A stretch of 64,000 nt of DNA. Origin: Bradyrhizobium algeriense (lineage in GTDB: Bacteria; Pseudomonadota; Alphaproteobacteria; Rhizobiales; Xanthobacteraceae). Positions within the stretch are counted from its first letter, which is position 1. Every line of letters begins with the position of its first letter. This document shows positions 17,768 to 26,373 of the stretch, piece after piece. The stretch is from NCBI RefSeq assembly GCF_003062295.1, contig NZ_PYCN01000002.1, forward strand, positions 248,001 to 312,000, written 5' to 3'. Below the pieces are notes generated by a model, which was given only the letters and a program-made list of their open reading frames with translations, was not told the origin of the DNA and did no database searches. The translations under genes and the position numbers were made by a program.

Positions 17768-19480
17768 ATGGGTAACGATAAGATTCCGGAAAAGCCTGAG
17801 AAGAGCACGGGACCAATCGGCGGAGGATTGAAACGCCGCGATCTATTGTTGAGCGGTAGTTCACTCGTCGCAGCTTCGGCACTCTCGGCCGTCGGACTGA
17901 CAGGCCCCGCGCAAGCGCAGCAACCAACACCGGCCCCGGTGTCCCCGCCGGCAGGGCAGCGGCCAAATATCGTCTTCATCATGGGCGACGACATCGGTTG
18001 GTTCAACATCGGAGCCTACCATCAGGGCATCATGGCCAGCCAGACGCCGAACCTCGATAAGCTTGCCGCAGAAGGTATGCGTTTCACTGACTACTATGCC
18101 GAGGCGAGCTGCACGGCGGGCCGCGCCAACTTCATCACCGGCGAACTACCGATCCGAACCGGACTTACGACGGTGGGCCAAGCCGGCTCTCCGATCGGGA
18201 TGCCGGCGCAAGCGCCGACCATTGCGACGGTGCTTAAATCCATGGGATATGCCACGGGACAGTTCGGCAAGAACCACTTAGGCGACCTCAACGAATTCCT
18301 GCCGACAATGCACGGCTTCGACGAGTTCTACGGCTACCTCTATCACCTTGATGCTATGGAAGATCCGGCCCACCGCAACTACCCGCAAAAGCTGTTGGCC
18401 ACCGTCGGTCCCCGCAACATGGTTCATTCCTGGGCAACCAACGTTGACGATCCGACCGTGCAGCCGCGCTGGGGTAAGATCGGCAAGCAGAAGATCGAGG
18501 ACGCCGGGCCGCTTTATCCGAAACGGATGGAGACGGTAGACGACGAAATCCTGCAAAACACGTTTGCCTTCATCGATAAGGCCAAGCGGGAAAACAAGCC
18601 ATTTTTCGTCTGGCTTAACCCCACGCGCATGCACGTCGTCACCCACCTCTCGGAAAAATACCAGAACATGCGCAACTCGGATAACGGCTGGTCAATTTCC
18701 GAAGGTGGGTTCGCGCAACTCGACGATATCGTCGGGTCAGTGATGAAGAAGCTTAAGGATGAGGGCTTCGATAACAACACGATCGTGGCGTTCACAACCG
18801 ACAACGGCGCAGAAAACTTCACTTGGCCTGATGGTGGCCAGACGCCGTTCGCGGGCGGCAAGGGAACCGCGATGGAAGGCGGCTTCCGAGTGCCCTGTAT
18901 GATCCGCTGGCCGGGCCGGGTGCCCGCGGGAAAAGTCGAGAATGGCATTGTGTCCGGGCTTGATTGGTTCCCGACACTTGTTGCCGCCGCAGGCAACGCA
19001 AACATTGCCGACGAATTGAAGAAAGGAAAGCAGCTCGGCGATAAGACCTACAAAGTCCACCTTGATGGGTACAATCAAATGGACCTTATCACTGGAAAAG
19101 GCCCCTCGGCCCGCCACGAGATTTTCTATTTCACCGAGGGGACGCTGAGTGCGGTGCGCATCGACGACTTCAAGTATCGGTTCACTGATCAACCGAACGG
19201 TTGGTTGGGTGCCACGGTCAAGGTTGATTGGCCGATCCTCACCAATATCCGCCTTGATCCCTTCGAACGCACGGGCATGCCCAGCGGCGATAAGGGGTCG
19301 TTGGCTTACTATAACTGGTTTGCTTACGAGTTCTGGCGCTTCCAGTTCGTGCAAAAGGAGGTCGGTAAGCTCGCCCAGACAGCAATCGAGTTTCCGCCGA
19401 TGCAGAAGGGCGCGAGCTTCAACCTCGAGGCGGTTAAGGCCCAAATCGAAGCATCCATACAATCGCGTGCTAGCAAGTAG
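17768..19480 (+). CDS. Arylsulfatase, Tat-exported
   Basis: A 570-residue sulfatase that would hydrolyse sulfate esters in the periplasm. A twin-arginine signal (KRRDLLLSG, R23-R24, probable cleavage after AQA at 50) precedes the alkaline-phosphatase-fold domain. D74 and D75 in IMGDDIGW are calcium ligands; the formylglycine site is C115 in CTAGR, the CxAxR variant of CxPxR; TTDNG later supplies further metal ligands. Tat export fits a protein whose cysteine must be converted to formylglycine in the cytoplasm before export; no maturase gene lies in this window. The ATG at 17768 follows GGGGGAGG; the longer frame from 17696 adds only leader sequence. The next gene starts 1 base after its stop, so the two are coupled. 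Codon third positions look less GC-biased than in neighbours (by eye). Confidence 0.9.
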   Translation: MGNDKIPEKPEKSTGPIGGGLKRRDLLLSGSSLVAASALSAVGLTGPAQAQQPTPAPVSPPAGQRPNIVFIMGDDIGWFNIGAYHQGIMASQTPNLDKLAAEGMRFTDYYAEASCTAGRANFITGELPIRTGLTTVGQAGSPIGMPAQAPTIATVLKSMGYATGQFGKNHLGDLNEFLPTMHGFDEFYGYLYHLDAMEDPAHRNYPQKLLATVGPRNMVHSWATNVDDPTVQPRWGKIGKQKIEDAGPLYPKRMETVDDEILQNTFAFIDKAKRENKPFFVWLNPTRMHVVTHLSEKYQNMRNSDNGWSISEGGFAQLDDIVGSVMKKLKDEGFDNNTIVAFTTDNGAENFTWPDGGQTPFAGGKGTAMEGGFRVPCMIRWPGRVPAGKVENGIVSGLDWFPTLVAAAGNANIADELKKGKQLGDKTYKVHLDGYNQMDLITGKGPSARHEIFYFTEGTLSAVRIDDFKYRFTDQPNGWLGATVKVDWPILTNIRLDPFERTGMPSGDKGSLAYYNWFAYEFWRFQFVQKEVGKLAQTAIEFPPMQKGASFNLEAVKAQIEASIQSRASK

Positions 19481-19481
19481 A

Positions 19482-22400
19482 ATGTGCGGTGAGCGGGCGC
19501 TCCGCGTTAGAGCGAAGGTAGAGCGACCATCAATCAGGCCGAACTTGGCCCTGCTTAAACGGCTGATCGTGGTCGCTGCGCTGGTGCTGGCGGCATCGCA
19601 TCCTGCCATGGCGCTCGATGCCGTATCGATACAGCTGAAATGGAAGCATCAATTTCAGTTTGCGGGCTACTATCAGGCGCTTGAGCAGGGCTTCTACCGC
19701 GACGCGGGTCTCGACGTTACCATTCGTGAGGGCGGCCCGGATATCGATGTCTCTGAGGCGGTTGCCGGCGGCAAGGCGGATTTCGGGGTCTGCAGCGCCA
19801 GCGTTGTGCGTGACTGGGCAGCGGGCCGCCGCCTGGTAGTTCTCGCCGCTATATTCCAGCGTTCCGCGGCCGTCATCCTGGTCCCGCGGCGGGCAGACAT
19901 CAGCAGCGTGGCGGATCTGCGCGGCCGTACGCTCATGGATACGCCGGGAAGCGACGAGATCGCCGCGATGCTGAAGCGCGAGGGGATCGACTATCAACTC
20001 ATGCTGCGCGTTCCGCACGAAGGTGATCCACGCGACCTTCTGACCGGCCGGGCTGACGCGATGGTCGCGTACAGCACCAATGAGCCGTTCGTCCTTGAGC
20101 AACTGGGCGCGCCGTACCGCACCTTCGCGCCTGCAGCATCCGGCATTGACTTCTACGGCGATAGTTTGTGCGCCTCCGAAGCGGAAGTGAAAGCCCATCC
20201 GGACCGGGTCGCAGCATTCACGGCGGCGAGCGTGAAAGGCTGGGCCTATTCCCTCGCGCACAAGGAGGCCACGGTCGATCTGATCCTGTGGAAGTACTCG
20301 GCGAAAAAGAGCCGAGAGGCCCTGCTGTTTGAGGTCGAGCAGACGGCGACATTGGTCGGACAGGACCCCGGCCGGATCGGAGAACAAGATCCCGCGCGCT
20401 GGCGACGCATCGCCGCGGTCTATCGGCAACTTGGGCTGCTGACCGACGATACGCTACCCGCGGCGCTGATCTGGGATGGAAACGACCGCAACGTTTGGAG
20501 CTGGCTGATTCCTCTGGTGCTCGTCCTGGTGGGATCGGCGATTGCGGCGCTTCTCGGGTATCGAAACCACCAAAGATTGCGGGTCACAATCGCACGGCTA
20601 GGCGCGCTTCCGCTGTTTGTCAGGATGGGGCGGCCAAGACTGAGCCTGATCATGTCGCTGCTCTTCATCGGCCTCAGCATTCCCGTCCTCATTTTCATCC
20701 TGATCTACAATTACAACAGGAATTCAGCCGGCATCGTATCGATCCTGAACGACGCGGTCGCGCAGACCAGTCGGGCCGGCGTTGAACGCACCCAGGATCT
20801 GATCGAGACCACCGAAAGCCCGCTGCGCTTTCTCGTCGAACTGGCCGCCGCCGATCCCGGCTATTTCCGTACCGAGCAAAGTCGAGATCTGTTGTATCGC
20901 GCCCTGACGTCGGCTGCGCATATCGACGCTGTCTACGTGAGTTTCGAGGATGGTTATCATCGTGTCGTCACCCGTGTCGACGAGGACCGCCGGCGCGCCG
21001 ATCCCCTAATTCCCCCGACAGCCAACTGGCATTCCAGCTACATCGATGCAATCACTTATTCCTTGCTTCGCGTGCGTCATCGAACATTCTTTGACGTCTG
21101 GCCCAATCAGGTTGGCAAGTATGATGTTGCCACCGAGACTGACATGCGCCGCGCCTTGCCTGGGTATCAGTTGGCCAAGACGACGCGCACGCTCGTGGTA
21201 ACTGAGCCTTCAATTAATCCAGATACAGGCTTTCCTGTTATCGCCTTGCGCGTTCCGATCTTTCGCGGCGTTGAATTTTCCGGTTGCGCATCGGCCCACA
21301 TCACCGTGGACGTTCTATCACGCTTTCTGGACAGGAATCGCGCCAGCGCAGGGAGCATCACATTCATCGCCGACCGCAACAACGGCAAGATCATTGCCTT
21401 TCCGGATAAGCAAAAGGGCGTTCGTATCGAGAACGGCGTGCTCAAGATCGCAACAATGGCTGACATCGACGACCCCGTGGTGCGCGAAGTTCATCGCCAG
21501 CACGCCCGCACCGGCGCCGACAGATTTGCGTTCCAATCGCCCATCAACGGGGAGGATTTGATCGCGGCGTTCGCCAATTTCCCCGGCGGCTTCGGTCAAC
21601 CCTGGCAGATGATCACGTTGACGCCGATCGACGATTTCGTGGGGACGTTGAAGCGGACCAATCGATTGATGATGGTGGTGATCATTGCGCTCACCATGAT
21701 CGAGTTGTTCTTCATCTACTTCGCCGCCAGCCGGCTATCGCGTCCGGTCGAAAATGTGTCCCAGCAATTGCAGGCCATTGAAAGCCTCAACTTTGATACG
21801 CCCGCGAGTCCACCATCGAATATCCAGGAGATCGCGAAGCTGGAATCGGCGGCTTCGCTGCTGAGAACATCGCTGAAATCTTTTTCCTCTTTCGTTCCGC
21901 TCGATGTGGTCCGCCAACTGATCAAGTCGGGCATCCCGCTGACCCTCGGCGTCGAGCCGCGATTCCTCACCGTGTTCTTTTCCGATCTGGAGAATTTTTC
22001 CACCCACTCCGAGACGCTCGCGCCTGATGACCTTCTGGTCCAGATCTCGACCTATCTGGAGGAAGTCTCGTCGGCGATCTCGGAGGAAGGCGGCACCGTC
22101 GACAAGTTCATCGGCGATGGCGTCATGGCGTTCTGGAATGCCCCGGTTGAACGCCCTGATCACGTTCTGCGCGCGTGCACTGCTGCATTGCGGGCGGCAC
22201 GCCGCATGGAACGCGTCAACGATGTCTGGCAGGCGGAAGGACGACCACGAATCCACCTAAGGATCGGGCTCAATTGCGCCAATGTCCTTGTCGGCAATGT
22301 CGGTTCTTCGAGCCGGCTAAGCTACACGGCCTTGGGGGACGGCGTGAACGTTGCCGCCCGCCTTGAAGGCATCAACAAGCTGTTTGGCACCACGATCTGC

Positions 22401-22769
22401 ATCAGCGACAGCATTTACGATCACGCAAAGACCGACTTACTCGCTCGGCCGATCAAGCGGGTTCAGGTCAAGGGCCGCAAGAGCGAGTTCATGATCTATG
22501 AATTGCTCGCCGTTCGCACGAGCGACGATCCGGAGCTAAGGGTTCGCGATCGGGATGAGCAGCTCAGCGCGATGACCTGGCACGCCTCGCAAGAGTTCGA
22601 GGCCGGAGATTTTCCGGCCGCAGAGCGTGCCTATCGTGACATCTTGAAGGAGTTTCCCGAGGATTCTCTTGCCAGGTTCATGGTCGCGGAATGCACGGGA
22701 AAACAACGATCCGCTCTTGCCAATGTGCCGCCAGCGAGAGGAGAGCGGAGAACAAACGGGGCCGTGTGA
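19482..22769 (+). CDS. Membrane adenylate cyclase with NMT1/THI5-like substrate-binding sensor
   Basis: A 1095-residue multi-domain receptor. After a signal sequence (about 22-44) comes an NMT1/THI5/SsuA-like periplasmic binding domain (about 45-330, with QLKWKHQFQFAGYYQALEQG), a membrane helix (about 338-360), a second (about 389-412), an extracytoplasmic dCache-like region (about 415-720), a third helix (about 728-750), a HAMP-like linker and a class III cyclase. Catalytic residues are D835 and D879 (metal), K875 and D953 (adenine specificity), N956 and R960. So ligand binding outside should set cAMP production inside. ATG 19482 lies 1 base after the arylsulfatase stop; a TTG near 19545 is a possible alternative giving a shorter signal. 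Similar sensor domains are known on kinases and diguanylate cyclases; on a cyclase beside a sulfatase it is unusual. Confidence 0.85.
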   Translation: MCGERALRVRAKVERPSIRPNLALLKRLIVVAALVLAASHPAMALDAVSIQLKWKHQFQFAGYYQALEQGFYRDAGLDVTIREGGPDIDVSEAVAGGKADFGVCSASVVRDWAAGRRLVVLAAIFQRSAAVILVPRRADISSVADLRGRTLMDTPGSDEIAAMLKREGIDYQLMLRVPHEGDPRDLLTGRADAMVAYSTNEPFVLEQLGAPYRTFAPAASGIDFYGDSLCASEAEVKAHPDRVAAFTAASVKGWAYSLAHKEATVDLILWKYSAKKSREALLFEVEQTATLVGQDPGRIGEQDPARWRRIAAVYRQLGLLTDDTLPAALIWDGNDRNVWSWLIPLVLVLVGSAIAALLGYRNHQRLRVTIARLGALPLFVRMGRPRLSLIMSLLFIGLSIPVLIFILIYNYNRNSAGIVSILNDAVAQTSRAGVERTQDLIETTESPLRFLVELAAADPGYFRTEQSRDLLYRALTSAAHIDAVYVSFEDGYHRVVTRVDEDRRRADPLIPPTANWHSSYIDAITYSLLRVRHRTFFDVWPNQVGKYDVATETDMRRALPGYQLAKTTRTLVVTEPSINPDTGFPVIALRVPIFRGVEFSGCASAHITVDVLSRFLDRNRASAGSITFIADRNNGKIIAFPDKQKGVRIENGVLKIATMADIDDPVVREVHRQHARTGADRFAFQSPINGEDLIAAFANFPGGFGQPWQMITLTPIDDFVGTLKRTNRLMMVVIIALTMIELFFIYFAASRLSRPVENVSQQLQAIESLNFDTPASPPSNIQEIAKLESAASLLRTSLKSFSSFVPLDVVRQLIKSGIPLTLGVEPRFLTVFFSDLENFSTHSETLAPDDLLVQISTYLEEVSSAISEEGGTVDKFIGDGVMAFWNAPVERPDHVLRACTAALRAARRMERVNDVWQAEGRPRIHLRIGLNCANVLVGNVGSSSRLSYTALGDGVNVAARLEGINKLFGTTICISDSIYDHAKTDLLARPIKRVQVKGRKSEFMIYELLAVRTSDDPELRVRDRDEQLSAMTWHASQEFEAGDFPAAERAYRDILKEFPEDSLARFMVAECTGKQRSALANVPPARGERRTNGAV

Positions 22770-22995
22770 ATTCGGACTGTCATTGTCGCGGAGAACGAAA
22801 AGCAATTAGGTGAACCGACTTAGCATCTGCACTCAGCGGGGCAGATCGTTAAGCTGCGCCGCAGTGCAGGGTATGAAGGTCCGCTGTTGGGCACAAAACA
22901 GACTCGCCGAAGGCCAGCCCAGATGTCCACTTCTGAGCGTAATCCCGACGTCGCCAAGTACATGGCTCTTTTCAGTTTATGAGTAACGCCGTAGC

Positions 22996-23769
22996 TTAGC
23001 CCTTCACCGTCACGGCGCGCCCGATCACGGGCTGGGCGGCCACCGGCGGATTGGCCGTCTGCGCGGCGAGTTCACCGATCAAGCGGTCTGCATCGGCGGC
23101 AATATTGTCGGGTGCCTGAATCACCAGCCGCTCCAGCGCCCAGCGATATGAAGAAATGCGCCGCTCCAGGCATTGCTGGACCCATTGCACGATCAGCGTG
23201 TTCTCTTCCATGCGGGCGATCGCATCGGCCTGTTCGCGCGGTGACAATTCCGACACCATTTTGAGACTTGCGCTGCGCTTGCGGTCGAGTTCGATGACGC
23301 GCGCAGCGGAGGCAAAGAACGGCTCGAACCGCGTGATGTCGTTGCGGACATCCTCGATCAACTGCTGATAGCGCGAGGTGTGCGAGCGGTGCGGCTCATC
23401 GATCAAAGCGCGTCCGTAGGTGGTGCGGTCGAACACCACCTTCTGCCGCCATGGCGAGGGCAATGGCTGGTAATCGCCGAACACGCTCTTCCAGGCGGGC
23501 CGCGAGTGCGGCGGCTCGATCAGGGGATAGGCGAGATCGCGAAGCTGGCGTTCGTTTTCGGTGAGCTGGAAGTGCGAGGGCTTGAGGCCGATACTGGCCG
23601 TAGCCTCCGCGCCCAGCCAGCGATGCATGTCGTCGTTGCGCATATCGGCGCGGGTGCGGCCGAAATCGCCGCCGCTGCAGCCGCCGAGCACAGCGCTTGC
23701 CACGAGCAGCATGAGCGCCGGGAGTGACCGAAGCCCGGTGGTCCGGATCGGAAGGCACAGCTCCGGCAT
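22996..23769 (-). CDS. Putative lipoprotein of unknown function
   Basis: A 257-residue protein starting at 23769 with a hydrophobic leader ending in a lipobox (VLGGC), so it should be lipidated and held in the inner or outer membrane. The rest is mostly helical with many charged residues and no motif I recognise. The segment QADAIARMEENTLIVQWVQQCLERRISSYRWALERLVIQ looks amphipathic and may form a coiled coil. A small gene ends 17 bases upstream and is probably in the same transcript. No function is assigned. Confidence 0.7.
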   Translation of the reverse strand: MPELCLPIRTTGLRSLPALMLLVASAVLGGCSGGDFGRTRADMRNDDMHRWLGAEATASIGLKPSHFQLTENERQLRDLAYPLIEPPHSRPAWKSVFGDYQPLPSPWRQKVVFDRTTYGRALIDEPHRSHTSRYQQLIEDVRNDITRFEPFFASAARVIELDRKRSASLKMVSELSPREQADAIARMEENTLIVQWVQQCLERRISSYRWALERLVIQAPDNIAADADRLIGELAAQTANPPVAAQPVIGRAVTVKG

Positions 23770-23785
23770 TGCAAACTTCCGTCGT

Positions 23786-23986
23786 TCAGGGGCGCCGACG
23801 GCGACGGCGACCGGGCGCCGTCCCCTCTTCCGGCCCGCGCCCGTCGCCGGTTTCGCCGGCTGCACGTTCGATGCGGACAACGGGAAGGATCAGCACAGTT
23901 CCCAGGCCATCGCGTGGAGCGCCATCCATGGTTGAGCCCGGCCGTCGCGAAGCCGCATCCGCCGGAAATTCAATGATGGTGCCCAT
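23786..23986 (-). CDS. Small basic-tailed hypothetical protein
   Basis: A possible 66-residue protein starting MGTIIEFPADAASRR and ending in a run of arginines (GRRRRRRP). It is in the same direction as the lipoprotein gene and ends 17 bases before it, which supports co-transcription. The MGTIIEFP start resembles short conserved proteins seen in Bradyrhizobium, from memory only. No domain is recognised. An alternative start upstream at 24034 is possible. Confidence 0.45.
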   Translation of the reverse strand: MGTIIEFPADAASRRPGSTMDGAPRDGLGTVLILPVVRIERAAGETGDGRGPEEGTAPGRRRRRRP

Positions 23987-24231
23987 GTTCCGTTCTCTCT
24001 GGTTGCCGCACGGACACGATCTGGCCAGCGACATGCCATTATTCAGAACAGAACGTGGTTAACGGCATCTTAATTTATGCAGGCGGTACAGTTACGGGTG
24101 CCGGGCTCATGGCGCCCGCCGAAAGTTGGCATTTTAGTGGATTTCTTCACGGGCTGTTTTCCTTAACCAACTCTTAAAGTGCCGTGCGTAGGCTGCCGCG
24201 AGGGATTACCGAAGTCGCGTACACACCTGAC

Positions 24232-25209
24232 ATGACCGCAGCTCCATTGTTTCCAGGATTCGACGGGCTGATGACGCTCTCGCGCCGCGAGGGCGTCGAT
24301 ATCAGGCCGACCTTGCTGCGCGTGCTGACCGACCTCTATGTCCAGACCAGCGTCCATTCCGCCGACGAGGAACGGCAGTTCGTCGAACTGACCTCCCGCC
24401 TGATCGACCAGGTCGATGACGCGACCCGCGCCGCGGTGCGGGCGCGGCTCGCGATCTATCCGGCGACCCCGGCCGAGATCATGGACAAGCTCGGGCTGCG
24501 GCGTTCGTCCCCCGGCCAGGACTTGCCGCTCGCAGCCCCGATTGCCGCGGCTCCGGCCAGCGAGCCTGTGGTGAAGGCGCCGACGGAAGCGCAGCTGCGG
24601 ATGGCGTCCACCCTGTCGATGCGGCCCAACGATGCCGCCGAAATCAGCGACATGTTCTTCGCGGCGGGCGCCAGCGAACGCGCGCTGATCCTGCACAATC
24701 TTGCCGACACGCCGCTGAAAGCCTCGGCGCGAATTCCCGCAGCCCGCGCCGCGCGCGCGCTCCATATCCTGGAGATGGCCGCATTCGCCGAAGACACCGA
24801 AAACTTCGCGCTCGAAATCGGCGAAGCCTTGATCCTGCCGCAGCGGATTGCCGAACAGGTGGTCCACGATCCCGGCGGCGAGCCGCTGGCCTGCGCCGCG
24901 CGCGCGCTGGACATGCCGAGCGCCGCGTTCCAGCGCGTGCTGCTGTTCCTCAATCCCGAGTTCGGCTCATCCGTGCATCATGTTTATCGCTTGTCGCGGC
25001 TTTACGACCGCTTGAGCGAACGATCCGCGCTGGTGATGCTGGCGGCGTGGCGCGGCTCGACCATGGCGGTCACCCGCGCCAAATATCGCGCCGCGCTCTA
25101 CGACGACGAGCGCCATCGCGCCCGTGCGGCGACATTGCAAACACGGCCTGCCGTGCAGCCCGGAACGGCGCCGGCTGTTCGCACCGGCACCGACGGCTCG
25201 AAGCGTTAG
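24232..25209 (+). CDS. DUF2336 domain protein
   Basis: A 325-residue, largely helical cytoplasmic protein of the DUF2336 family, recognised from repeated helical pairs such as RQFVELTSRLIDQVDDATRAAVRARLA and RIAEQVVHDPGGEPLACAARALDMPSAAFQRVLLFL. The family is found in alphaproteobacteria and its role is unknown. The ATG at 24232 is preferred; a GTG at 24184 would add 16 residues. A paralogue lies at 60846 next to a diguanylate cyclase. The gene is divergent from the lipoprotein pair and ends close to a palindromic repeat. Confidence 0.8.
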   Translation: MTAAPLFPGFDGLMTLSRREGVDIRPTLLRVLTDLYVQTSVHSADEERQFVELTSRLIDQVDDATRAAVRARLAIYPATPAEIMDKLGLRRSSPGQDLPLAAPIAAAPASEPVVKAPTEAQLRMASTLSMRPNDAAEISDMFFAAGASERALILHNLADTPLKASARIPAARAARALHILEMAAFAEDTENFALEIGEALILPQRIAEQVVHDPGGEPLACAARALDMPSAAFQRVLLFLNPEFGSSVHHVYRLSRLYDRLSERSALVMLAAWRGSTMAVTRAKYRAALYDDERHRARAATLQTRPAVQPGTAPAVRTGTDGSKR

Positions 25210-25227
25210 CGCGCGGCGATTCTTGTC

Positions 25228-25276
25228 TGACGCGTTTTCTTGACGCGAACCGGTATCCACTTCGCTCGAAAACGCT
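25228..25276. repeat. Palindromic intergenic repeat, copy 1
   Basis: A GCGTTTTC...GAAAACGC inverted structure with the core CGCGAACCGGTATCCACTT (19 bases). A diverged copy sits at 37881-37920. Both end within a few bases of the stop codon of a leftward gene, as expected of elements that spread into transcript ends. I recall this core as common between genes in Bradyrhizobium-type genomes; that is memory, not a search. Confidence 0.55.
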
Positions 25277-25280
25277 CTGG

Positions 25281-25625
25281 CTAAGCCTTCGCCAGATCCA
25301 GAAAGTGCCGCCCTGCCCGGTCCTCGGTCTCGACGATCCAGGCGTCGGGATCGAAGCGAAGTTCCTTGGTGAGACGTTCCTCCACCGATTGCTCCGGCAC
25401 CGGCTGCGGCGAGGCCGGCGCGAACAGCCGCTCGGCCGGGCGGCTCTCGTCATAGACGGTCTGCGGCGCCGGTGCATACAGCATGGCGTTGCCGTCGAGC
25501 AGCGCCACCTTGACGAACACCGCCCCCGCCTCCTCCGCCCCGCGCTTGCGCACAGCGCCAAAGATTCCTTCAGTCTGGCAGCGGCGCAAATAAGCGGCCA
25601 CCCAGATGCTTGATTTCAATCGCAT
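25281..25625 (-). CDS. DUF1491 family protein
   Basis: A 114-residue protein with the DUF1491 layout: an N-terminal strand and helix (MRLKSSIWVAAYLRRCQTEGIFGAVRKRGAEEAGAVFVKV), then RDxD-type features in the C-terminal half (KELRFDPDAWIVETEDRAGRHFLD). The family is found in alphaproteobacteria and its function is unknown. It sits 34 bases downstream of the peptidoglycan-binding gene in the same direction, so the kinase, peptidoglycan-binding protein and DUF1491 gene may be one transcript. Confidence 0.85.
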   Translation of the reverse strand: MRLKSSIWVAAYLRRCQTEGIFGAVRKRGAEEAGAVFVKVALLDGNAMLYAPAPQTVYDESRPAERLFAPASPQPVPEQSVEERLTKELRFDPDAWIVETEDRAGRHFLDLAKA

Positions 25626-25659
25626 GGTGGCGACGTATAGGCCAGCGATCAGGCGGAAG

Positions 25660-26373
25660 CTAGTCGATCGGGTGGCCGATCATGGCGGTGAGTTCCTTCA
25701 CCAGCCGATCGGACATCTGTCCGGTGACCGGGAGCTTGCGGTCGCGCTCGAACTTTGTGATCGCGGCCTGCGTGTCCGCGCCGACCGCCCCGGTCGGCTT
25801 CAACTGGCCGTAGCCATATTGGGTGAGCGCGCGCTGCACCGCCGCCACGCGGCGTGCGCCGGCGCTTTGCGCGGTGGCTGGAATCGGCGCGGGCGGACGC
25901 GCCACATTCGCGGGCGCAGCAGCAGGCGCACCGGTCGACTTGACCACCGGGTCAGGATTTTTGGAATCGCTCCTGGAATCCCCGCTCCTGATCTCGACGT
26001 GCTTGGGATCAACGCTCCTCGCCTCGACCGGCCTGATTTCCGGCGGCTCTATCTCGGCCGGCCTTGAGGTCAGTTCGACCGGGCGCGGGCGCGGCAGCGG
26101 GCTCACGGCGGCGGCTTGCGGCGCCGGCAGCGTCACCACCGAGCTGAACATCGGCGAGGGATGGCGGCCGGCCTGCAGGAACAGCGCATTGGCGAGGATG
26201 GCGCAGATCGCGGCAGCGGCGAGCAGGCCCGCGACCATGTCTTTCGGACTGTGCAGGAGGATGCGCATCACAAGGCCGCGCTGTTCCTCCACTTCAATCG
26301 CCGCCGCCTTCGCGCCGCGACGGCGGCGGCGGCGCGGCATCTCGTCATCATCGTCGTCAATACGCCTAGGCAC
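25660..26373 (-). CDS. Peptidoglycan-binding domain membrane protein
   Basis: A 237-residue protein with a very charged cytoplasmic start (MPRRIDDDDDEMPRRRRRRG), one membrane helix (about 46-68), a long Pro/Ala-rich periplasmic stretch and a C-terminal PG_binding_1 domain (about 170-232, with QRALTQYGYGQLKPTGAVGADTQAAITKFERDRKLPVTGQ). It probably binds cell wall glycan strands while anchored in the inner membrane. Its start overlaps the end of the histidine kinase gene by 8 bases, so the two are translationally coupled, suggesting a link between the kinase and the envelope or cell cycle. Confidence 0.85.
   Translation of the reverse strand: MPRRIDDDDDEMPRRRRRRGAKAAAIEVEEQRGLVMRILLHSPKDMVAGLLAAAAICAILANALFLQAGRHPSPMFSSVVTLPAPQAAAVSPLPRPRPVELTSRPAEIEPPEIRPVEARSVDPKHVEIRSGDSRSDSKNPDPVVKSTGAPAAAPANVARPPAPIPATAQSAGARRVAAVQRALTQYGYGQLKPTGAVGADTQAAITKFERDRKLPVTGQMSDRLVKELTAMIGHPID

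Noticed and set aside
19300..19560. Thiamine riboswitch near the NMT1/THI5-like cyclase
   Set aside because: No THI-box-like conserved elements seen; the upstream region is sulfatase coding sequence.
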